Origin: Bacteroidota bacterium
GTDB taxonomy: Bacteria > Bacteroidota > Bacteroidia > CAILMK01
Direction: 5' to 3'
Length of the DNA stretch: 11,511 nt
Assembly: GCA_013287095.1 (NCBI GenBank)
Contig: JABDEJ010000072.1
Coordinates: 1 to 11,511 of the forward strand
This document shows positions 7,401 to 11,511 of this stretch, piece by piece (within the stretch, counting starts at the first letter, position 1; each line of letters opens with the position of its first letter). The notes beneath the pieces were generated by a model. That model ran no database searches. It was given only the letters and a program-made list of their open reading frames with translations, and was not told the origin of the DNA. The position numbers and the translations under genes were made by a program.

Positions 7401-9008
7401 ATATGGAACTTTAGCGACGGAACCAATCCTAGTGCATTAACACATGGCTCTTTTGGTTATGGTTTCCTTGCAAGTGTTGCAGGGCCAGGGTGGCATCATA
7501 TAAAATATACCGCATACGGTGATCAGGTTCGGAGCATCTGCCCTACCAGCGTGACGGACAGCGTTTACGTGGTGGCAGCACCTTCTGTTGATTTTCACAC
7601 AATTGACAACCAGTGGGAATATTGTGTAAACCATAATAAAGTGTCCCTCGTTCCTACATTAAACGGGGGCATTACCAAATTAGGGGCGTTTAATGTCTCT
7701 GCCAGGCAGGACGAAATTACCAATACTGGTGCCACTTACTTTTTTTTACCAGGGAATGGAGATACCGTCAATAGCAATACCAACACGGTGACTTATACGC
7801 TACAGTATAACAAAAACGAGTGCCATGTATCTGCAAGCCACGTTATCAAGGTAGACGGGCGGCCGTCTGTTCAGATCACGACAGGCGCGAACGAATGCGC
7901 TGGTCCAACCAGTTTCATAATCAAGGCAACAAAGAGTAATGCCACAAAACTAGTATGGACCTCAGACGGGAGCAACCTGGGTTTTTCACCATTAAATGGC
8001 GACAGTTCGGAAGTTTCATACTCACCTACAGGGGCGCAACTTTTGATCGGGAGCTTCCAGGTGACAGTTACAGCATCAAACTCAGGAGACTGTACACCGG
8101 CTTCGGCGACAACTACTTTCAATATAAATCCACTACCTGTCGTTAATTTCAGTTCTGACACGGCTGGTTGTGAACCGTTTGCTGTGCATTATACCTCTAC
8201 AGTATCTGTTGGAGGCGTCACAAACAGTAGCGTTGTGAAAGCCTATGACTGGGATTTCGGTGACGGGAGTGCACATTCGCAAGATGCCGATCCAATACAC
8301 GTTTATAATGTAACCAATGGCAAGGACACCCAGCAATATAATGTAACCCTTACAGTCACATCCGATTCTAATTGCGTGAATGACATTGTAAAAAATGGAT
8401 GGATAACGGTTTATGCCACCCCAAAACCGATCATAGCTGCAAACCCTCAGTTCACGACGATCGCATTACCACAGGTGCAGTTTAACATAGACCCACGGAG
8501 CACGGGAATTGCTTATAATGATCCAAATACAACGTACAGATGGACATTCGGCGACTCCACTCATACAATATCCACGTTAAAAAGCCCGCAATACACTTAT
8601 GGTGATACAGGTGTCTTTAAAGTGAGGCTTGAGGTAAATTCTAATGGTTGTATAGGTGATACATTTATTGATGTATATGTACAGCCAGAGCTTATCATTT
8701 ACATACCAAACGTGTTTAAACCGGACAATCATCATGGCGATATAAAGGGTGGCCATGAGCCTAATTACTTCTCGACTGAGGTGAACAATACCTTCCAGCC
8801 GTATATCAGCTCATATCAAAGTTTCCAGATGGATGTTTACAACCGTTGGGGGCAACTTATGTATTCCACTACCGATCCCAACAAGGGATGGACAGGCTGG
8901 TTTGAAGGACATGAACCTGTACAGGATGCGTATGTATATGTCATAAAAGCTACCGGATTTTCCGGTAAGGCATATACCTTTACAGGTACGGTGACCTTGC
9001 TGTATTAA
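4482..9008 (+). CDS. Giant secreted Ig-like/PKD repeat protein with T9SS type-B C-terminal domain
   Basis: The 1508-residue product has a clear signal peptide, MRKIYKLLVPLIAVFALWAP, with likely cleavage after SARA. The mature N-terminus THVMGADIEW...YRDCNG matches a Bacteroidota surface-protein N-domain rich in cysteine (many Cys within residues 30-200). From residue 428 to 1230 cysteines recur about every 79-99 residues (428, 515, 597, 676, 768, 857, 956, 1048, 1139, 1230), usually just before a beta-strand pattern such as GPDTTICTAKGLYL or TDSVVCINSKVTL; this marks about ten Ig/PKD-like units. Two canonical PKD domains follow, with YDWDFGDGS near 1254 and YRWTFGDS near 1352. Residues 1404-1508 form the T9SS type-B tail: IIYIPNVFKPDN, MDVYNRWGQLMYS at 1450, GWTGWFEG, and final FTGTVTLLY. 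It is expected at the cell surface as an adhesin or gliding-associated filament; the ligand is unknown. The start was set at 4482 because it places the Arg-Lys N-region directly before the hydrophobic core. Confidence 0.92.
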   Translation: MRKIYKLLVPLIAVFALWAPFSARATHVMGADIEWSCLGNDTFLITAHAYRDCNGIQLTGTDLQYFTPGDTCVPTPVGSGQVCCGTDITPVCNRSCTRCISNSSCVFPYGIEEFTITEKVYLSPNCCHYTFSWEENARNSAITTGAANQTFYIEVHVNICVQPCVSSPYFTNPPVAIFCVNQCEVYNPGVDDNSRDAEGRADSLSYSFGVPLSGPGMTIPYQTPYTNDAPLIFAGQSKTQPFIPPYCYGFHLDSTTGDLEFKAVKTDITVLNIVVTIYRRDSLGIERVVGDVQRGLELIIIDCPNDIPPVIPGINGGNSYSEKICADKQTCFNVKAFDLLPADTVKLAWNNPGTMDGATFTVVPNGQKWPTAVFCWFPTDADVRTYPYTFIATATDNACPIPGSASKAFNVYVISAPSAIYSATVEKCGVVLFQAQPSATSSTSITSYLWVGEGAPGYGPLYIIGQKGTYKYTKGGTYHYSLIVTGPDGCVRNYSDSVKIANFPGISIPRDTEVCNNTPTITVKATPVNAFQPYQIWWNFKDKNGDSITTGTITEKITHDTAFRVNILDQGCTNYDSMKVKVIPLPQPNIGPDQRGCWGKGVMLTTGLPHMPVTNWTWILGKDTEKNVLHGDTIYVQDSGIYVVYAQDSIGCGGYDTVNVFFNPLVQANRTDSVVCINSKVTLRAGIGGSGASYLWLDAEHGNRILSTSPTFTFVANANVKGGYGKAFNATVVIRQSQHGITCVDSGYYDITVHTPTRPTLYKIPPQCISNPALFLTPGPPYVDPAHQGGTWTYPRNPSAIIDNYLYPSVMGETFGTKLGWIYYTYTDQYKCDTADSIQVIISDLPQVSAGPDTTICTAKGLYLLSNGGVTPNGGLWSLFNGSPPPPSKALTYSKARDSTFFDPNAAGVLDTVYGVIYNYTSSASGGKSSCSNSDTVFIRVRTNPQVTVIPMDSLCLNADPLSLTTYANPQNGIWNFSDGTNPSALTHGSFGYGFLASVAGPGWHHIKYTAYGDQVRSICPTSVTDSVYVVAAPSVDFHTIDNQWEYCVNHNKVSLVPTLNGGITKLGAFNVSARQDEITNTGATYFFLPGNGDTVNSNTNTVTYTLQYNKNECHVSASHVIKVDGRPSVQITTGANECAGPTSFIIKATKSNATKLVWTSDGSNLGFSPLNGDSSEVSYSPTGAQLLIGSFQVTVTASNSGDCTPASATTTFNINPLPVVNFSSDTAGCEPFAVHYTSTVSVGGVTNSSVVKAYDWDFGDGSAHSQDADPIHVYNVTNGKDTQQYNVTLTVTSDSNCVNDIVKNGWITVYATPKPIIAANPQFTTIALPQVQFNIDPRSTGIAYNDPNTTYRWTFGDSTHTISTLKSPQYTYGDTGVFKVRLEVNSNGCIGDTFIDVYVQPELIIYIPNVFKPDNHHGDIKGGHEPNYFSTEVNNTFQPYISSYQSFQMDVYNRWGQLMYSTTDPNKGWTGWFEGHEPVQDAYVYVIKATGFSGKAYTFTGTVTLLY

Positions 9009-9038
9009 AGAAATTATACATAATCCACAAAAAGTTAT

Positions 9039-9046
9039 TAACTTTG
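9039..9046 (+). promoter_or_regulatory. Probable -7 promoter element of the rimP-nusA-infB operon
   Basis: TAACTTTG fits the Bacteroidota -7 consensus TAnnTTTG exactly. It lies 30 bases after the stop of the large surface-protein gene. Transcription would begin near 9051-9053, some 45 bases before the rimP ATG and only about ten bases before the hairpin at 9062. No -33 element is obvious. Confidence 0.55.
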
Positions 9047-9061
9047 CGGTGGATAAGAGAT

Positions 9062-9090
9062 AAAAGAGGGGACAAAGTCCCCTTTTTTAT
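9062..9090 (+). terminator. Intrinsic terminator or attenuator hairpin in the rimP leader
   Basis: The arm AAAAGAGGGGAC (9062-9073) pairs with GTCCCCTTTTTT (9077-9088) around an AAA loop: 12 bp with a single G-T wobble and a G+C-rich core next to the loop. The right arm ends in six T, so the structure has the form of an intrinsic terminator. It lies downstream of the probable rimP promoter and only nine bases before the rimP ATG. It could end transcripts of the upstream gene, attenuate rimP-nusA-infB, or hinder rimP translation initiation. Confidence 0.75.
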
Positions 9091-9097
9091 TACGTTT

Positions 9098-9523
9098 ATG
9101 AAGGAAATTATCGAAAAAATAATAAAAAACAAGTTAGAAGGAACGCAGCTTTTCCTTGTGGAAATGACGGTATTGAAAAACAAAATTGAAATTTATATTG
9201 ACGGTGACACAGGTGCAAATCTTGAAGATTGTGCCTTGTTGAACAGGCATTTACACAGAACCCTTGAAGAGATGAACGTTGATGCAGGGAATTACGTTGT
9301 GGAGATGTCGTCACCAGGACTGGACAGAAATATCAAGGAAGTGCGTTCATTTAAGAAAAACGTAGGCCGAAGCCTGAGAATTAAAAATGCTCAAAACAAG
9401 TACCAGACAGGAAAACTGTCGATGGTAGGGGAAAAAGGGATCATATTGACCCCAACAAGTCAAACCAGGAAATTGGAATTTATTAACTATTCGGATATAC
9501 AAGAAGCAAAAGCAGTTATATAA
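9098..9523 (+). CDS. rimP: Ribosome maturation factor RimP
   Basis: RimP binds the 30S subunit and assists late assembly around the 3' domain and central pseudoknot. The 141-residue product is close to the family's usual 150. It has the N-terminal alpha-beta domain (about 1-75, with LFLVEMTV and IEIYIDGDTGANLEDC) ending in the family signature VEMSSPGLDRNIK near residues 67-79. The C-terminal SH3-like domain is shorter and contains VGRSLRIKNAQ. The frame is open upstream to a TTG at 9044, but that codon lies inside the -7 box and the extension encodes the terminator hairpin, so ATG 9098 is preferred. nusA begins 12 bases after the stop, the arrangement conserved in many bacteria (rimP-nusA-infB). 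No clear Shine-Dalgarno is seen; the space before the ATG is occupied by the hairpin. Confidence 0.95.
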   Translation: MKEIIEKIIKNKLEGTQLFLVEMTVLKNKIEIYIDGDTGANLEDCALLNRHLHRTLEEMNVDAGNYVVEMSSPGLDRNIKEVRSFKKNVGRSLRIKNAQNKYQTGKLSMVGEKGIILTPTSQTRKLEFINYSDIQEAKAVI

Positions 9524-9535
9524 AAGGGTAATAAA

Positions 9536-10774
9536 ATGAATAACGAGGGATTAGTAGAATCATTTGCCGATTTTAAAGACTTTAAAAACATTGACCGTGT
9601 CACGATGATGCGTGTACTTGAGGAAGTTTTCAGGACTACTTTGCGCAAAAAATTCGGCACTGACGAAAATTTTGACATTGTCATAAATGCAGAAAAGGGA
9701 GACCTTGAAATCTGGCGGAACAGGACCATTGTCGCTGATGACGAGATCGAAGATCCAATAAGCCAGATTGCCTATAGCGAAGCCATAAAAATAGAGCCTG
9801 ACTTTGAAATAGGGGAGGACTTGCCAGAAGAAGTGACTATTAACTCTTTTGGAAGAAGGGCGATCCAGGCGGCAAAACAAAATCTATTCAACAGGATTCT
9901 TGAACTTGAAAAGGAAGGTATTCTTCAGAAATATAAAGATCGTGAAGGTGAAGTGGTCAGCGGGGAAGTTTACCAGGTCTGGAAAAAGGAAATACTTGTT
10001 CTGGATGATGAAGGAAACGAACTGGTACTGCCGAAAACAGAGCAGATCCCAAGCGATCATTTCAAAAAAGGGGATAGTATTCGTGCGGTGGTTACCCAGG
10101 TCGAATATAAAAACAATAACCCTTTAATCATTATTTCAAGGACATCCCCATTGTTTCTGGAAAGATTATTCGAACTCGAAGTGCCCGAAATTGCGGATGG
10201 GTTGATTAATATCAAACATATTGTAAGGGAGCCGGGTGAAAGGGCAAAAGTTGCTGTAGAATCATACGATGATCGTATTGATCCTGTCGGCGCTTGTGTG
10301 GGCATGAAAGGTTCCAGGATTCATGGAATCGTAAGAGAGCTCAGAAATGAAAACATAGACGTTATTAATTTTACCAATAATAAGAACCTTTATATCTCCC
10401 GTTCCTTGAGTCCGGCCAAGATAACTTCAATTACAATTGATGAGGCAGCTAAAAGAGCTTCTGTATATTTAAAACCAGACCAGGTAAGCCTTGCCATCGG
10501 CAAAGGCGGCCTTAACATCAAACTTGCAGCAAAGCTTACAGGTTATGAAATAGATGTATTCAGGGAAAGCGATGAAGAAGAGTATGATGTTGACCTTGAA
10601 GAATTTGCAGATGAAATAGATGGCTGGATCATTGATGAGTTGAAAAATATCGGTTGTGATACAGCTAAAAGCGTTCTTCAGCTTAGTAAAGAAGAATTGG
10701 CAAGGCGTACAGAATTGGAAGAGGAAACAGTAAAAGAGATTTTGTCGATCCTTAAAGCGGAATTTGAACAATAG
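9536..10774 (+). CDS. nusA: Transcription termination/antitermination factor NusA
   Basis: NusA binds RNA polymerase and nascent RNA to control pausing, termination and antitermination. The 412-residue product shows the expected order: N-terminal polymerase-binding domain at about 1-130, S1 domain at about 136-201 (starting REGEVVSGEVYQVW), KH1 with GMKGSRIHGIVREL near residue 256, and KH2 with LAIGKGGLNIKLAAKLTG near residue 321. An acidic linker (ESDEEEYDVDLEEF) leads to a single helix-hairpin-helix-like C-terminal region at about 370-412. It lacks a second long acidic repeat module such as that of E. coli NusA, whose total length is about 495. The gene is 12 bases after rimP and 22 bases before infB, clearly one operon. 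Because NusA itself acts on intrinsic terminators, the leader hairpin upstream of rimP is a plausible autoregulatory target; this is inference. Confidence 0.97.
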   Translation: MNNEGLVESFADFKDFKNIDRVTMMRVLEEVFRTTLRKKFGTDENFDIVINAEKGDLEIWRNRTIVADDEIEDPISQIAYSEAIKIEPDFEIGEDLPEEVTINSFGRRAIQAAKQNLFNRILELEKEGILQKYKDREGEVVSGEVYQVWKKEILVLDDEGNELVLPKTEQIPSDHFKKGDSIRAVVTQVEYKNNNPLIIISRTSPLFLERLFELEVPEIADGLINIKHIVREPGERAKVAVESYDDRIDPVGACVGMKGSRIHGIVRELRNENIDVINFTNNKNLYISRSLSPAKITSITIDEAAKRASVYLKPDQVSLAIGKGGLNIKLAAKLTGYEIDVFRESDEEEYDVDLEEFADEIDGWIIDELKNIGCDTAKSVLQLSKEELARRTELEEETVKEILSILKAEFEQ

Positions 10775-10796
10775 AATAGAGCAGGGAAACCCAAAT

Positions 10797-11228
10797 ATGA
10801 CGGAAAGCAGTGCACCCAGGCGTCTGGCAAAAGTGGCTTTTGAATTTAACATCAGCCAGTCAACGCTTGTAGATTTTTTAAATGGCGAAGGTATTGCCAT
10901 AGAAAACAAACCGACTTCAAAAGTTACTGAAGAGGCTTACATTGCACTGCTCAAAAAATTCTCGCCAGACAAACTAACAAAAGAAAGGTCTGATAAGCTA
11001 AAGCTAACGCCTTTAATTCATAAGGAAGAAAAGAGTGCAGAGGCCAAGCTTCATCCCGAAGTACATGTTCCTAAAATTGAAGGAACTGCGGTGCAACCGC
11101 CTGTAAAAGAGACTGAAGTTGTAGTAGCCCCTGTAGAACCTGTTGAGGTTAAACCGGAAAAGGTAAAAGAAAACGCGGCGCGCCCTCCTGTCCATCAATG
11201 CGTTTCCTTTTCCTTCTTTTCTTCTTGA
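10797..11228 (+). pseudogene. infB: infB (translation initiation factor IF-2) 5' portion, interrupted by inverted sequence at about 11177-11185
   Basis: IF-2 is the GTPase that brings initiator tRNA to the 30S subunit. The ATG at 10797 starts MTESSAPRRLAKVAFEFNIS, the winged IF2 N-domain (RRLAKVAFEFNISQSTLVDFL), followed by a Lys/Glu/Pro-rich linker ending VEVKPEKVKEN near residue 126. The in-frame reading then becomes AARPPVHQCVSFSFFSS and stops at 11226-11228, with no resemblance to IF-2. This happens because the DNA after the GGCGCGCC palindrome at 11177-11184 is the reverse complement of a later infB linker segment. The true gene should encode roughly 900-1000 residues. The start was chosen over an in-frame TTG at 10764, which is inside nusA. 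The gene follows nusA by 22 bases. infB is essential, so this form is unlikely to be functional alone; an assembly or amplification chimera is the leading explanation. Confidence 0.85.
11177..11184. other. GGCGCGCC palindrome at the infB inversion junction
   Basis: An eight-base self-complementary G+C-only sequence (also an AscI recognition site) marks the point where infB coding sense switches strand. The flanks CGC before it and CTC after it are not complementary, so the palindrome is limited to eight bases. It is notable in an A+T-rich neighbourhood. Confidence 0.8.
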
Positions 11229-11511
11229 TCGTGTTAAGATCGTCAGTTGAAGCAAGAGGTTTTTTCTTTGGCTTAAATTGGTCAAGATCTATTTTCCCAA
11301 GAATAGTTAGTCCTGGCTTATCTGCTTCGGTTTCTTCGGGTAATACAGTTTCGACCAGGTCTTCGACTTCAATCTCAGGAATCAGTTCCGGTTCGGGCTC
11401 AGGGAGAATTTCATTGACGACCGGTTCAGCCTTGCCTGATGCTTTTGACTTCTTTGCTTTCTCGGCAGTGGGTTGTTCAGTTGTGGCTTGTTCGGTTTCC
11501 GGAGTTTTTAT
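11185..11511 (-). CDS. infB: infB linker segment in reverse orientation, partial
   Basis: The minus strand reads open from 11511 down to a stop at 11151-11149, 120 codons with no start inside the window. The translation is rich in Glu, Pro and Lys, beginning IKTPETEQATTEQPTAEKAK. It contains GLTILGKIDLDQFKPKKK and the basic run TIKKKRRKRKRIDGQEG, which matches the linker that precedes the G-domain in Bacteroidota IF-2 (a GKIDL block followed by KKKRKRI). The last codons past 11185 are readthrough of the opposite-sense sequence. It does not repeat the plus-strand fragment; it is the expected downstream continuation, inverted. Identification as infB rests on recognised motifs and composition, not on a search. 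Confidence 0.8.

Noticed and set aside
7871..8161. Antisense open frame of 96 codons inside the giant gene
   Set aside because: It has no recognisable domain and no promoter-like box, and the plus strand there clearly encodes the repeat region; it is a shadow frame, like the other antisense frames in 5100-8340.
9021..9056. DnaA-box-like TAATCCACA and the reverse of TTATCCACC near the rimP promoter
   Set aside because: They are single one-mismatch matches without clustering in a short AT-rich gap, and are explained as chance.
9044..9097. TTG-started N-terminal extension of RimP (MRWIRDKRGDKVPFF)
   Set aside because: The TTG lies inside the -7 box and the codons are those of the terminator hairpin; the family starts at the following Met.
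10764..10796. infB start at a TTG inside nusA
   Set aside because: The ATG at 10797 starts directly before the conserved IF-2 N-domain and avoids overlap with nusA.

Overview
The window looks like a chromosomal segment of a member of the Bacteroidota, most like the Chitinophaga/Sphingobacteria side of the phylum. Three things point there. Two large secreted proteins end in the type IX secretion (T9SS) type-B sorting domain. Bacteroidota-type -7 boxes (TAnnTTTG) sit just upstream of several genes. Shine-Dalgarno sequences are mostly absent. Base composition is moderately A+T-rich.

Layout. Positions 1-3205 are a minus-strand block: a FN3-like surface protein with a T9SS tail (1409-3205), then ybeY (936-1388), then the N-terminal half of mnmG/gidA (1-936, running off the left edge). 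The ybeY stop and mnmG start overlap by one base. From 3248 onward the named genes are on the plus strand: an RluB-type 23S rRNA pseudouridine synthase (3248-4015), an AT-rich gap of about 466 bp, a 1508-residue multidomain adhesin-like T9SS protein (4482-9008), and the rimP-nusA-infB operon (9098 onward). Transcription diverges from the short gap at 3206-3247.

Function. The housekeeping genes all serve translation: MnmG (tRNA wobble modification), YbeY (rRNA processing), RluB (rRNA pseudouridylation), RimP (30S maturation), NusA (transcription elongation and termination) and IF-2 (initiation). The two surface proteins are interleaved with them.

Most notable signals. (1) A near-perfect parS centromere site (TGTTTCACGTGAAACG, 15/16 to the ParB consensus) lies inside the 3' end of ybeY. 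Together with mnmG and the divergent gene orientation it suggests an origin-proximal locus. (2) infB is broken: after about 129 codons, at a GGCGCGCC palindrome (11177-11184), the sequence switches to the reverse complement of a later part of the infB linker. This is either an inversion or, more likely, an assembly or amplification chimera. (3) A terminator-like hairpin with a U-tract sits between a probable rimP promoter and the rimP start codon, as an attenuator of the rimP-nusA-infB operon would. I saw no tRNA, rRNA, CRISPR array, insertion sequence or defence system.
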